Counted from the first letter of the stretch, positions 16,089-26,082 are shown. The stretch is 33,578 bases of DNA from Flavobacterium sp. (GCA_018883065.1 VEQT01000029.1:1-33578); one strand, 5' to 3'. Translations and numbers: made by a program. The notes: a model not told the origin generated them from the sequence alone.

Positions 16089-17669
16089 ATGCGCAGCGCA
16101 CTCCTTTTATTTTTCAGTATTGCACTCCTTTCCCTTACTTCTTGTCGCAAAGATTTTGAGACAGTTCCAAGCAACGGAACACTTGCCTTTTCGAAAGACA
16201 CCATTTATTTGGATACGGTTTTCAGTACTATTGGATCAAGCACTTACCGCCTGAAAGTTTATAATAGAAGTAGCAACGACATTACTATTCCTAGTATTCG
16301 TATGGCTAAAAGCGATTCCAAATACCGCATGATGGTAGACGGATTAACTGGACTTGATGAAAATGGCGATGGCATTGGCGAAGGAAAACAATTCTCAAAT
16401 ATAGAATTACTGGCCAATGATAGCTTGTTTGTGTTTATTGAAACTACGGTAGATATAGCCCAATATGCAGCTCAAAATCAAACCCAATTTTTATATACTG
16501 ACGAAATATTGTTTGACGGCGGATCCAATTTGCAAAAAGTAAATTTGGTCACGCTTATCCAAGACGCCATATTTTTATATCCCAAAAAATTTGCCGACGG
16601 CAGCAAAGAATCGCTCTTATTGGGTCTTGACGAAACCGGTGCCGAAGTGCGCGTCAACGGTTTTGAGCTCGATGAAAACGATCCCAATCACGGAAATGAA
16701 TTTTTATTTACCAACCAAAAACCCTACGTGGTTTATGGCTACGCTGGGATACCTAGTGGCAAAACGCTCACCATCAATGCCGGTGCACGGGTGCATTTCC
16801 ATGCCGAATCGGGCTTAATTGCACAACCCGGCTCGAGTTTGCAAATCAATGGTACACCTTCACAAGATCCTGCCAATCCGTTGGCTAACGAAGTCATTTT
16901 TGAAGGCGATCGCTTAGAACCCCTATTCTCAGATGTACCAGGCCAATGGGGCACTATTTGGTTGCGTTCTGGAAGTACTAGTACCATCAACCACGCTACC
17001 ATCAAAAATGCGACCGTAGGACTATTAGTCGAAAACAGCAACTTGGGTTTACATAATTCGCAAATTTACAACCATACTAATGTGGGGATTTTAGGCCGAA
17101 ACGCCACCATAAACAGCACCAATACGGTAATCAATTATGCCGGGCAAGCCTGTTTGGCAGCCGTAGGAGGAAGTTATGATTTTACCCATGCCACCATCAA
17201 CAACAACTGGAGTAGCACACGTCAATTTGCAGTGTCACTCAGTAATTACCAAGAAAATAGTGACCAATCGATAACTCCTGTTCCACTCACCCATGCCGAA
17301 TTCAAAAACAGCATCATCTACAGCCAAAATGCAATTAGCTTGTATTTGGATAAAGCTCCTGATCATCCCGATGTGGCCTTCAACACAAATTTTCAACATT
17401 GCTTAATCAAATTTAGAGACGCAGGGACAATCTTGGCTACCAATGAAAACTACAACTTCATTCGCTTGGAGCAAAATGGAAATATCAAAAACAGTGACCC
17501 CAAATTTTTTGATTTGTACACCAATCAGTTAAATATCGATTCCAGTTCGGGCGCTTTTCAAAAAGGTAATTTGTTGTATTTGATTGGATTTGACATCCGC
17601 GGCAACGCACGCAGTACGGCTACAGCACCCGATTTGGGCGCATACATTGCCGCCGATTTTCCCGATTAA
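16089..17669 (+). CDS. Beta-helix surface or periplasmic lipoprotein
   Basis: 526 residues. MRSALLLFFSIALLSLTSC is a lipoprotein signal with the lipid-attachment cysteine at residue 19. The N-terminal part (to about 200) looks like a beta-sandwich region and contains DENGDGIGEG, a calcium-binding-like D-x-N-x-D-G loop. From about 220 the sequence shows right-handed parallel beta-helix character: GKTLTINAGARVHFHAESG, PGSSLQINGTP, GQWGTIWLRSGSTSTINHA, ATVGLLVENSNLGLHNSQI. The C-terminal DIRGNARSTATAPDLGAYI is a common ending of beta-helix proteins in this phylum. Such proteins may bind or cleave polysaccharide, but no catalytic signature is clear. The gene stands alone between a repeat element and purL. 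Confidence 0.82.
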   Translation: MRSALLLFFSIALLSLTSCRKDFETVPSNGTLAFSKDTIYLDTVFSTIGSSTYRLKVYNRSSNDITIPSIRMAKSDSKYRMMVDGLTGLDENGDGIGEGKQFSNIELLANDSLFVFIETTVDIAQYAAQNQTQFLYTDEILFDGGSNLQKVNLVTLIQDAIFLYPKKFADGSKESLLLGLDETGAEVRVNGFELDENDPNHGNEFLFTNQKPYVVYGYAGIPSGKTLTINAGARVHFHAESGLIAQPGSSLQINGTPSQDPANPLANEVIFEGDRLEPLFSDVPGQWGTIWLRSGSTSTINHATIKNATVGLLVENSNLGLHNSQIYNHTNVGILGRNATINSTNTVINYAGQACLAAVGGSYDFTHATINNNWSSTRQFAVSLSNYQENSDQSITPVPLTHAEFKNSIIYSQNAISLYLDKAPDHPDVAFNTNFQHCLIKFRDAGTILATNENYNFIRLEQNGNIKNSDPKFFDLYTNQLNIDSSSGAFQKGNLLYLIGFDIRGNARSTATAPDLGAYIAADFPD

Positions 17670-17696
17670 TTGTTTATAACCTTTAATAACTGCCGG

Positions 17697-17727
17697 TTGT
17701 GCCTTGCCGAATTTTGAATTAAATTTG
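17697..17727 (+). promoter_or_regulatory. purL promoter
   Basis: TTG at 17697-17699, a 20-base spacer, and TAAATTTG at 17720-17727, an exact -7 box. The leader to the ATG at 17788 is about 54 bases; no riboswitch-like fold was recognised in it. Confidence 0.6.
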
Positions 17728-17787
17728 CGCACACAACAACTTATTTAGCTGTCTTTAAAAAAAAATAGCGAATCAAAAAACCAACAC

Positions 17788-20700
17788 ATGATTTATTTCT
17801 TCGGGAACGAAAGTAAAACCGTATTTGCAGTCGCTACGCAAATGGAATTTTCGGCAGAAACCACCAGTAAATTAAATTGGCTTTTTCAAGCCCAATTGCT
17901 TTTAGACCCAACCACTCAACAACCCAAATCCGTTCTCGCGGATTTTTTTGTAGGTCCACGGGCCACCATGATTACGCCATGGAGCACCAATGCTGTTGAA
18001 ATTACCCAAAACATGGGCATTCAAGGCATCGAACGCATTGAAGAATTTACGCAAGTTTCAAGTGATTTTGTGGATTTTGATCCGATGTTGCTGCAAAAAT
18101 ATTCGGCTATCGATCAAAATATTTTCACCATTGCCATTTCACCCGAACCCATACTTTATATAGATGATATTGCTCAGTTTAACCAAACTGAAGGCCTATC
18201 ACTAAGTACCGAAGAAGTGGATTATTTAAATGGCGTAGCGGCCAAAATAGGTCGAAAACTTACTGATTCTGAAGTGTTTGGATTTTCACAAGTGAATTCA
18301 GAACACTGCCGCCACAAGATTTTTAACGGAACATTTGTAATAGATGGCGAAACTAAAGAACAATCGTTATTTAAACTCATCAAAGCGACTTCTGCGCAAC
18401 ATCCCAACGAAATTGTATCGGCCTATAAAGACAATGTAGCTTTTATCAAAGGCCCGCGCGTCACACAATTTGCACCCAAAAGCCCAGAAAAAGCTGATTT
18501 TTACGAAACGAAAGAATTTAATTCGGTGATTTCCTTAAAAGCCGAAACGCATAATTTTCCCACTACCGTAGAACCCTTTAATGGCGCTGCAACCGGATCG
18601 GGTGGAGAAATTCGCGACCGTTTGGCCGGTGGTCAAGGATCGTTGCCTTTGGCCGGTACAGCGATATATATGACCGCATATTCGCGTTTGCAAGGCGAAT
18701 CCCAACCTTGGGAACAAGCCATGCCGGCACGCAAGTGGCTGTACCAAACGCCTATGGATATTTTGATCAAGGCCTCAAACGGCGCCTCAGATTTTGGCAA
18801 TAAATTTGGTCAACCGCTCATTTGCGGATCAATTTTAACCTTTGAATACGATGAACACACCGAAGCAACCTTGGCTCACGCACGCAAATTGGGCTTCGAC
18901 AAAGTAATTATGCAAGCCGGCGGAATTGGCTATGGCAAATTAAATCAATCCATCAAACAAAAACCACAAGCTGGTGATGCCATCGTAATTTTGGGTGGCG
19001 ATAACTACCGAATCGGAATGGGAGGAGCTGCAGTATCTTCTGCCGATACAGGCGCCTTTAGTTCAGGAATTGAATTGAATGCCATTCAGCGTTCGAATCC
19101 CGAAATGCAAAAACGAGCGGCCAATGCCATTCGTGGATTGGTCGAAAGCGACCACAACCCCATTGTTTCGATACACGATCACGGAGCTGGTGGTCATTTG
19201 AATTGCTTATCCGAATTGATTGAAGAAACTGGTGGACACATCAACCTCGATCAATTGCCGATTGGCGATCCCACCTTATCTGCTAAAGAAATTATTGGCA
19301 ACGAATCGCAAGAACGCATGGGTTTGGTAATTGGTCAAAAAGATTTGGATTTGTTGCATCAAATTGCCAGCCGTGAACGTGCTCCGATGTACGAAGTGGG
19401 TGAAGTAACCCAAAATCATCGCTTCACTTTTGAATCAGCAAAAACAGGAGATAAACCAATGGATTTGGCTTTAGAAGATATGTTTGGCAGTTCTCCAAAA
19501 TTGGTGATGCACGACCAAACCATAACCCGAAAATATAGCCCAATTGCCTATCAACAAGAAGAATTAGAAAATTATATTAAGCACGTATTACGTATAGAAG
19601 CTGTGGCGTGTAAAGATTGGCTTACCAATAAAGTTGATCGTTGCGTGGGTGGAAAAGTGGCCAAACAACAATGTGTGGGACCTTTGCAACTTCCACTAAA
19701 TAATGTAGGCGTAATGGCCTTGGATTATGCAGGCAAAGAAGGGGTAGCCACTTCAATTGGTCACGCCCCTATTTCGGCTTTGATTGATCCGGTAGCTGGT
19801 AGTAAAAATGCGATTGGTGAAGCCTTAACTAACTTGGTGTGGGCGCCGATTCACAATGGTTTAGCGGGTGTATCGCTGTCGGCCAACTGGATGTGGCCTT
19901 GCAAAAACGAAGGCGAAGATGCCCGATTGTATGCTGCGGTAGAAAGCTGTTCGGAGTTTGCGATTGCCTTGGGCATCAACATTCCTACAGGTAAGGATTC
20001 CTTATCTATGAAACAAAAATACCCCGAAGGCGATGTTTTGGCTCCGGGAACTGTAATCATCTCGGCAGCAGGAAACTGCACGGATATTACACAAGTGATT
20101 GAACCTGTTTTGCAACAAAATGGTGGCAGTATTTATTATATTAATTTATCTCAAGACAGTCATCAATTAGGTGGAAGTTCCTTTGCACAAACCCAAAATA
20201 AAATTGGTGACGCGACGCCAACCATACAAAATCCGGCATTTTTTGCCCAAGCTTTTCAAACTATTCAGCAAGCAATTTCACAAGGTCAAATTTTGGCCGG
20301 ACACGATATTGGTAGCGGTGGATTGATTACTACCCTATTGGAACTTTGCTTTGCCGACACCCAATTGGGAGCCCAACTGGACTTCAGCTCAATTGCTGAA
20401 ACCGATTTGGTAAAACTATTGTTTGCTGAAAATATTGGCGTGGTGATTCAAGCCAAAGACGATGCCGCCTTTGAAGTACTATTTGAAATAGTACAACACC
20501 ATAAAATTGGAACGGTTACCTCAAGTCCTTATTTGAAATTTGGCACACATTCCTTGTCAATAGCTCAATTGCGCGATACTTGGTTTGAAACCTCGTATTT
20601 ATTGGACCAAAAACAAACCCAACAAAACAAAGCCCAAGAGCGCTTTAGCAATTATAAAAACCAAGCCTTGCAGTTTACTTTTCCGGCACATTTTGACGGA

Positions 20701-21492
20701 AAAAATCCAATACTCAATACGGCACTTACTCCAGCTCAAAAACCAAAAGCAGCCATAATTCGCGAAAAAGGAAGCAACTCCGAACGTGAAATGGCCAATG
20801 CCATGTATCTAGCCGGATTTGAAGTAAAAGACATTCACATGACCGACTTGATTTCGGGACGTGAAAACTTAGAAGATGTACAATTCATTGGCGCCGTGGG
20901 AGGTTTCTCGAACTCGGATGTTTTGGGAAGCGCCAAGGGGTGGGCCGGTGCATTCTTGTACAACGAAAAAGCCAAAACCGCCTTGAGCAACTTCTTCAAA
21001 CGAGAAGATACATTGTCAGTAGGGATTTGCAACGGTTGTCAGTTGTTTATGGAACTTGAAGTGATCAACCCAGAGCATGAAATTCACGGAAAAATGAAGC
21101 ACAACGACAGCCACAAACACGAAAGCAATTTTACGTCGGTAACCATTCAAGAAAACAATTCGGTGATGTTGCATTCGTTAGCGGGAAGTACTTTGGGCGT
21201 ATGGATTTCGCATGGCGAAGGAAAATTCCATTTGCCATATGCCGAAGACCAATACCAAATTGTAGGAAAATATGGTTACAACTCCTACCCGGCCAATCCA
21301 AACGGATCCGATTACAATACGGCTATGTTATGTGACAAATCTGGACGACATTTGGTAATGATGCCACACATTGAACGTTCTACTTTCCCTTGGAATTGGG
21401 CGCATTACCCAAAAGACCGAACCGACGAAGTTTCTCCGTGGATCGAGGCTTTTGTGAATGCCAGAAAATGGGTGGAGAAACATCAATCTTAA
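17788..21492 (+). CDS. purL: Phosphoribosylformylglycinamidine synthase (single-chain PurL)
   Basis: 1234 residues, the long single-polypeptide form. It converts FGAR, glutamine and ATP to FGAM in the fourth step of purine synthesis. The linker and first ATP-grasp-like half show FSQVNSEHCRHKIFNG and ETHNFPTTVEPFNGAATGSG, and a second PurM-like half follows. The C-terminal glutaminase has the nucleophile C1081 in GICNGCQLFMEL and SHGEGKFHLPY as part of the His-Glu site, so all domains are present and intact. Gram-positives split this enzyme into PurS, PurQ and PurL; the fused form is usual in Bacteroidota. It is a monocistronic unit with a good promoter and a strong terminator. Confidence 0.97.
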   Translation: MIYFFGNESKTVFAVATQMEFSAETTSKLNWLFQAQLLLDPTTQQPKSVLADFFVGPRATMITPWSTNAVEITQNMGIQGIERIEEFTQVSSDFVDFDPMLLQKYSAIDQNIFTIAISPEPILYIDDIAQFNQTEGLSLSTEEVDYLNGVAAKIGRKLTDSEVFGFSQVNSEHCRHKIFNGTFVIDGETKEQSLFKLIKATSAQHPNEIVSAYKDNVAFIKGPRVTQFAPKSPEKADFYETKEFNSVISLKAETHNFPTTVEPFNGAATGSGGEIRDRLAGGQGSLPLAGTAIYMTAYSRLQGESQPWEQAMPARKWLYQTPMDILIKASNGASDFGNKFGQPLICGSILTFEYDEHTEATLAHARKLGFDKVIMQAGGIGYGKLNQSIKQKPQAGDAIVILGGDNYRIGMGGAAVSSADTGAFSSGIELNAIQRSNPEMQKRAANAIRGLVESDHNPIVSIHDHGAGGHLNCLSELIEETGGHINLDQLPIGDPTLSAKEIIGNESQERMGLVIGQKDLDLLHQIASRERAPMYEVGEVTQNHRFTFESAKTGDKPMDLALEDMFGSSPKLVMHDQTITRKYSPIAYQQEELENYIKHVLRIEAVACKDWLTNKVDRCVGGKVAKQQCVGPLQLPLNNVGVMALDYAGKEGVATSIGHAPISALIDPVAGSKNAIGEALTNLVWAPIHNGLAGVSLSANWMWPCKNEGEDARLYAAVESCSEFAIALGINIPTGKDSLSMKQKYPEGDVLAPGTVIISAAGNCTDITQVIEPVLQQNGGSIYYINLSQDSHQLGGSSFAQTQNKIGDATPTIQNPAFFAQAFQTIQQAISQGQILAGHDIGSGGLITTLLELCFADTQLGAQLDFSSIAETDLVKLLFAENIGVVIQAKDDAAFEVLFEIVQHHKIGTVTSSPYLKFGTHSLSIAQLRDTWFETSYLLDQKQTQQNKAQERFSNYKNQALQFTFPAHFDGKNPILNTALTPAQKPKAAIIREKGSNSEREMANAMYLAGFEVKDIHMTDLISGRENLEDVQFIGAVGGFSNSDVLGSAKGWAGAFLYNEKAKTALSNFFKREDTLSVGICNGCQLFMELEVINPEHEIHGKMKHNDSHKHESNFTSVTIQENNSVMLHSLAGSTLGVWISHGEGKFHLPYAEDQYQIVGKYGYNSYPANPNGSDYNTAMLCDKSGRHLVMMPHIERSTFPWNWAHYPKDRTDEVSPWIEAFVNARKWVEKHQS

Positions 21493-21496
21493 ATGT

Positions 21497-21536
21497 AAAA
21501 AGCCGTTCTGATTAACTCAAAACGGCTTTTTCTTTT
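21497..21536. terminator. Bidirectional terminator between purL and phosphatase gene
   Basis: AAAAAGCCGTT (21497-21507) and AACGGCTTTTT (21521-21531) form an 11-pair stem with a 13-base loop. A and T runs on both sides allow use by both convergent transcripts. Confidence 0.85.
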
Positions 21537-21548
21537 GTAATCTTACTA

Positions 21549-22157
21549 TTACTTTCCTTCCAACTGCTTTCTTGTTTTGTAGGCTTTCAAATATTCGCCT
21601 TTCGGTTTTCCATCATCAAACGAACTGAATTTCACCATTGTTCGTACGCCATTTCGGGCTTCTTCGTTGGTGAAATTCTCGTACTCCATACGGTAAATAG
21701 CCGAGTACAATTCGGCTCTACCCGTACCGTGGTAGCAGTGAATTAAAACAGGATAATTGGCTTTGTTGTCTAATATGGACCTAAATACCGCAATATTTTT
21801 ACCGTTTGGCACTTGCTCCGAAGGATTGGGATAATAATTTACACCCTTAATTTTGGCGACCGCCTCGCGTTCGGCCTGTAATTCTCCGGGTTTTTCTGGA
21901 TTCAACAGCAAATCATTCGTGCCGGGCATACGCAAATCAATGATCGATTTGATGTGGTATTTGGCCACGTAATCGGCAATCTCATCGGGCGGAATTACCC
22001 CCGATTTATATACTTTCCCTTCGCTAATTACCTCAAAATTGTGGTTGATGTGCATGTCATAAACATACTTGCCAACAGCAAATAAGAGCAAAACTCCTAT
22101 ACTATATAACCCAATTTTTTTGTGTGTTGTTTTCATCATAATCGTATTAATTCGCAT
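21549..22157 (-). CDS. Membrane-anchored tyrosine/dual-specificity phosphatase
   Basis: 202 residues from the ATG at 22157, which overlaps the upstream stop by 11 bases; an ATG at 22139 (MMKTTHKKIGLYSIGV) is an equally good start. One membrane segment at about 16-29 is followed by a domain likely to face the periplasm. The catalytic loop HCYHGTGR has the H-C-X5-R signature with C141 and R147, and GKVYKSGVIPPDE and IKSIIDLRMPG are typical of dual-specificity or DSP-like phosphatases. The substrate is unknown: a phosphoprotein, a phospholipid or a phosphorylated glycan are all possible. It follows the LtaS-like gene in an operon, so a linked role in head-group or phospho-glycan turnover is inferred. 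Confidence 0.8.
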   Translation of the reverse strand: MRINTIMMKTTHKKIGLYSIGVLLLFAVGKYVYDMHINHNFEVISEGKVYKSGVIPPDEIADYVAKYHIKSIIDLRMPGTNDLLLNPEKPGELQAEREAVAKIKGVNYYPNPSEQVPNGKNIAVFRSILDNKANYPVLIHCYHGTGRAELYSAIYRMEYENFTNEEARNGVRTMVKFSSFDDGKPKGEYLKAYKTRKQLEGK

Positions 22158-24075
22158 ACATTTTTTTATCTACAATGCGTTGCATATAGTCTTGAATAAA
22201 GGCTTTGCAGTGTAATTCAAGTTCATTCATTTCGGGAGTGCGTTTCCCAATTAAATTGTTTGACAAGCCTTTGTCTTGCTTAGCATAAAAACCCAAAACA
22301 TTTTGTCCGTCAAAGGTGCAAATGTAGTTGCCTTTTGCAAACTGATAAATCGTACCTGTAGAATTAATCACAAATGGCTCGGTTGATTTGTCCAACAAAC
22401 TGCGGCCCCAGCTTCTGAAAGGTTTGGGATATCCAATCATATCCAACAAAGTAGGATAAATATCAATCTGTTGTGCCCAATCGTCATTCACGCCCACATA
22501 GTTGCTGTTGGGTTTATAAAATAAAATGGGCACGGCAAAGCGCTGAATGGGTTTTTGGTATTCTTTGTAGTAGGTTTGATTGCCGTGATCGGCGACAAAA
22601 ACAAAAATCGTATTGGCAAACCAGGGTTCTTTTTGAGCCGATTTGAAAAACTGCTGCAAGGCATAATCGGTATATTCAACGCATTTGTGCATCACCAATT
22701 CACCTTCTTTAAAACGGCTTTTATATTTATCGGGAATGATGTACGGCTCATGTGAAGAAATCGTAAAAATAGTCGAGAAAAAAGGTGTTTTTTGGGTATC
22801 AATCGTACGTTTCATGAACTGAAAAAACGGCTCATCCCAGATGCCCCAAAAGCCATCAAACTGCGAATCGTCATTAAATTCGGTGCGACCATAATAGGAA
22901 TCAATACCCAAAATATTACCAAAGCCCTGAAATCCCATAGAACCGTTGGCAGCGCCATGAAAAAAAGAGGTTTGGTAGCCAATTCCTTCTAAGGTAGACA
23001 CTAGGGATTCAATTTTTTGCTTGGGATAGGGCGACGAAGTAAAGGCGTCTTTGAATGAGGGTATTCCAGCCAATATCGACGACATACCGTGAATGGATTG
23101 ACGTCCATTGGCGTAGGCATTGCGAAAAATCAAACTGTGCTGCGCCAACGAATCGATAAAAGGGGTATGGCTTTTGTAGCCCGGTATTTTCAAATTACCA
23201 TTGAAGGCACCCGAATATTCCCGGCCATAACTTTCCAAAATAAACACCACAATATTGGGTTTGGTAGGTGGATTGTTCTGGTACTGCTTGATAGGTTTAA
23301 CTTTTTGAGCAATCACTGCATCAGTTACACCTGCATACTTGGTTTTGATAAAACTGTTGCTAAAAAGTGTGCGGATTATGGCAAAGGGAGTATTTAAGAC
23401 CACATCGGCATGCACCTGATTTTTGACGTGTTTACTGGCATCCAAAATATTGATGGGACGTGTGGATTTGCTAAAATCTCCGCCACGAATTCCCCCAATA
23501 ATCAGGGCCACTACAATCAAAAAACTCACAGCCGAGAAACCAAAATAATGTGGTTTTTTAAGTGGCCGTTCATAGGGGATTGTGACTTTTTTGTACAAGT
23601 ATATCCACAAAATTGCGACCATAAAAAACAACAAAAACACATACCAAAAATCGACCAAAAAACTCAAAAACAAAGTGGCTTTATTGGTTTCGTGCTCCAC
23701 TACAGCCAAGGCAACTATAGTAGTGCGGGCATAGGTGTATTGGTAGTAGATAAAATCAATAAAATTGGTCGCATAAGCCAGTAAATTGGTGCCGAAATAC
23801 AGATAAAACAAGCCTTTTTGATAGCGCTGTGTCGTGTTGTTGTACAGTGGCAAAACTGATCCGAGTATAAACAACAAATTGACGTACAAAATGGCGGTGG
23901 TATCAAAGGCAAGTCCGTAATAGGAAAGTGCAAAAAAATCAGCGATTGAATCTACTTTCAGTAAATTGGCATTAAACCAATAAAAAAGTACCCGAGCAAT
24001 AAAATAAAAAAGATAGGCCAAGGCTAAACGGTAGCCCAAAACCTTATATTCATTAAGGCGCAAATGTTTTTTCAT
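22147..24075 (-). CDS. LtaS-like sulfatase-fold membrane protein
   Basis: 642 residues from the ATG at 24073-24075. A TTG start at 24105 would add 10 residues, but the -7 box at 24094-24101 lies within them. About five membrane segments fill the first 200 residues (e.g. LALAYLFYFIARVLFYWF, FLLFFMVAILWIYLY), followed by an extracytoplasmic sulfatase or alkaline-phosphatase-fold domain. The latter shows NIVVFILESYGREYSG (metal-site glutamate), NGRQSIHGMSSILAGIP (nucleophile serine expected here), TISSHEPY and FVADHGNQTY (metal ligands). COG1368 proteins transfer phosphoglycerol or related groups. Gram-negative bacteria lack lipoteichoic acid, so the acceptor is probably a lipid or glycan; that is inference. 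Confidence 0.85.
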   Translation of the reverse strand: MKKHLRLNEYKVLGYRLALAYLFYFIARVLFYWFNANLLKVDSIADFFALSYYGLAFDTTAILYVNLLFILGSVLPLYNNTTQRYQKGLFYLYFGTNLLAYATNFIDFIYYQYTYARTTIVALAVVEHETNKATLFLSFLVDFWYVFLLFFMVAILWIYLYKKVTIPYERPLKKPHYFGFSAVSFLIVVALIIGGIRGGDFSKSTRPINILDASKHVKNQVHADVVLNTPFAIIRTLFSNSFIKTKYAGVTDAVIAQKVKPIKQYQNNPPTKPNIVVFILESYGREYSGAFNGNLKIPGYKSHTPFIDSLAQHSLIFRNAYANGRQSIHGMSSILAGIPSFKDAFTSSPYPKQKIESLVSTLEGIGYQTSFFHGAANGSMGFQGFGNILGIDSYYGRTEFNDDSQFDGFWGIWDEPFFQFMKRTIDTQKTPFFSTIFTISSHEPYIIPDKYKSRFKEGELVMHKCVEYTDYALQQFFKSAQKEPWFANTIFVFVADHGNQTYYKEYQKPIQRFAVPILFYKPNSNYVGVNDDWAQQIDIYPTLLDMIGYPKPFRSWGRSLLDKSTEPFVINSTGTIYQFAKGNYICTFDGQNVLGFYAKQDKGLSNNLIGKRTPEMNELELHCKAFIQDYMQRIVDKKMYAN

Positions 24076-24093
24076 AGACCAAAAATAGAATGC

Positions 24094-24101
24094 CAAAATT
24101 A
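24094..24101 (-). promoter_or_regulatory. -7 box of the LtaS-like/phosphatase unit
   Basis: Minus strand TAATTTTG is an exact TAnnTTTG, 18 bases before the ATG at 24075. A TTG lies at a shorter than usual spacing of 15. Confidence 0.45.
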
Positions 24102-24215
24102 CCAATTAAAATAAAACAAGCCGAACTTGTTGGTATTAATTTAGTACAACTGTTATAATTTGTATTGGCTTTTTAGGATATTTTAATTAATTTGCATGAC
24201 TCTAAAAACCACCCT

Positions 24216-25988
24216 ATGATTACACCTACACGCTTGTTTGATTTCCCTTATTATCAATTAGCAAATTATCCCATTGCTGATGCATTTGTAACTAAATACA
24301 ACGAGCAATGGGAAAAAACATCAACCCAAGAATTTATCGATAAAGCCAATGCCATCTCACGGGCATTCATTCGCATGGGGGTTCAAAAAAACGATAAAAT
24401 CGCCCTCATATCTTCCAATAACCGAACAGAGTGGAACATTTTAGATACAGGAATTCTACAAACGGGAGCTCAGAATGTGCCAATCTACCCAACCATTTCG
24501 GAAGATGACTATGCGTATATTTTAAATCACTCTGAATCGATTTATTGTTTTGTTTCTGACCAAGAAGTCTATGAAAAAGTAATGCGCATCAAAGCACAAA
24601 CGCCTTTGCTCAAGCAGGTGTTTTCATTTAATGAAATTGAAGGATGCTCTAATTGGGTAGGTTTGCTTGAATTGGGCGCCGATATAGCCAATCAAGACGT
24701 GGTAGAAGATCGTAAAAATAGTGTGAAACCAGAAGATTTAGCTACTATTATATATACCTCAGGCACCACAGGACAACCAAAAGGCGTGATGTTGTCGCAC
24801 CACAATATTGTCTCCAATTTGATGGACAGCGCTCCCCGTATTCCATTTGAAGCTGGAAACTCTAGAGCGCTGAGTTTCTTGCCTGTTTGCCATATTTTTG
24901 AACGATTTATCTTGTATCTCTACCAGTGTTACGGCGTTTCAGTCTATTTTGGAGAGTCGATAGAAAAAATAGGAGACAACATAAAAGAAGTAAAACCCAA
25001 TGTAATGAGCGCCGTTCCGCGCTTAATTGAAAAAGTCTACGATAAAATATATGCCAAAGGCGCTGAACTCAGTGGCATTAAAAAAGCACTTTTCTTTTGG
25101 GCCATCAATTTGGGCTTGCGCTACGAGCCCTATGGAGCCAATGGTGCTTGGTATGAATGGCAACTTAAATGGGCGCGTAAACTCATTTTCAGCAAATGGA
25201 AAGAAGGATTAGGCGGAGAACTTGATTTAATTGTTTCAGGGAGTGCTGCTTTGCAACCTCGATTGGCACGAATTTTTGCCGCAGCCGAAATTCCTATAAT
25301 GGAAGGATATGGACTGACCGAAACTTCCCCGGTAATCACGGTCAATGACACACGGAATTATTTGTTTCGGGTAGGAACCGTAGGAAAACCGATTCAAAAT
25401 GTAGAAGTTAAAATTGCCGAAGATGGCGAAATAGTTTGCAAAGGATCTAACATTATGATGGGTTATTATAAAGATCCTGAAAAAACGGCCGAAGCCATTC
25501 AAAACGGCTATTTTCATACTGGCGATATTGGCGAATTTGATGCCGATGGTTTTTTAAAAATTACCGATCGAAAAAAAGAAATGTTTAAAACGTCAGGCGG
25601 AAAGTACATTGCTCCTCAGCTTTTGGAAAATGCCATGAAACAATCACGATTTATTGAGCAAATTATGGTGATTGGCGATGGCGAAAAAATGCCCGCAGCC
25701 TTCATTCAACCTAATTTTGATTTTGTACGCGAATGGGCCAAGCTGCACCAGATTTCGTTGGGTGATTCAAACCAAGCTTTGATTGAAAACACACAAGTTC
25801 TTGATCGAATACAAGAGGAAATTACTGCATTAAATGAAAAATTTGGCACTTGGGAACGCATCAAACGATATGAATTAACTCCCGAATTGTGGTCGATAAA
25901 AGACGGTCACCTCACCCCTACGTTGAAATTACGACGCAAAATAATTTTGGAGAAGTATAAACACCTCTACCAAAAAATTTACAGCTGA
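24216..25988 (+). CDS. Long-chain fatty acid-CoA ligase (FadD type)
   Basis: 590 residues from the ATG at 24216; a TTG at 24192 is in frame but less likely. It belongs to the ANL superfamily. The phosphate-binding loop IIYTSGTTGQPKGVMLSHHN lies near residue 180, EGYGLTETSPV near 365, the ATP-binding aspartate in GYFHTGDIGEFDADGFLKI, the hinge DRKKEMFKTSGGKYIAP near 455, and the C-terminal catalytic-lysine region LTPTLKLRRKII. Its length and the long middle insertion fit the acyl-CoA synthetases that act on long chains at the inner membrane. It activates fatty acids to acyl-CoA with ATP, feeding the MarR-fadN-fadA-fadE genes just downstream. A hairpin terminator separates it from them. Confidence 0.9.
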   Translation: MITPTRLFDFPYYQLANYPIADAFVTKYNEQWEKTSTQEFIDKANAISRAFIRMGVQKNDKIALISSNNRTEWNILDTGILQTGAQNVPIYPTISEDDYAYILNHSESIYCFVSDQEVYEKVMRIKAQTPLLKQVFSFNEIEGCSNWVGLLELGADIANQDVVEDRKNSVKPEDLATIIYTSGTTGQPKGVMLSHHNIVSNLMDSAPRIPFEAGNSRALSFLPVCHIFERFILYLYQCYGVSVYFGESIEKIGDNIKEVKPNVMSAVPRLIEKVYDKIYAKGAELSGIKKALFFWAINLGLRYEPYGANGAWYEWQLKWARKLIFSKWKEGLGGELDLIVSGSAALQPRLARIFAAAEIPIMEGYGLTETSPVITVNDTRNYLFRVGTVGKPIQNVEVKIAEDGEIVCKGSNIMMGYYKDPEKTAEAIQNGYFHTGDIGEFDADGFLKITDRKKEMFKTSGGKYIAPQLLENAMKQSRFIEQIMVIGDGEKMPAAFIQPNFDFVREWAKLHQISLGDSNQALIENTQVLDRIQEEITALNEKFGTWERIKRYELTPELWSIKDGHLTPTLKLRRKIILEKYKHLYQKIYS

Positions 25989-26006
25989 TAACGTATTTGT
26001 TTATAT

Positions 26007-26034
26007 AAAACTGTTCTTTTGGGCAGTTTTTTTT
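26007..26034 (+). terminator. Terminator after the acyl-CoA ligase gene
   Basis: AAAACTGTTC, loop TTTT, GGGCAGTTTT and more T. A ten-pair stem with two G-T pairs ends in an eight-base T run. Confidence 0.8.
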
Positions 26035-26054
26035 AAACTAAAATTTAACATAAT

Positions 26055-26072
26055 TACTATGCGTGCATAGTA
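26055..26072. promoter_or_regulatory. Putative MarR operator palindrome
   Basis: TACTATGC (26055-26062), GT, GCATAGTA (26065-26072): perfect 8-base arms, 18 bases in total. It occupies the place of the -33 box relative to TACATTTG at 26083-26090, so a bound dimer would block the promoter of the MarR gene and the fad genes. Confidence 0.7.
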
Positions 26073-26082
26073 TTTATTGTCT

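Noticed and set aside
17728..17787. Purine riboswitch ahead of purL
   Set aside because: The leader is only about 54 bases and shows no pairing pattern of a purine or PRPP riboswitch.
22555..23784. Several plus-strand frames opposite the LtaS-like gene
   Set aside because: They are shadows of the minus-strand coding sequence with no recognisable domains.
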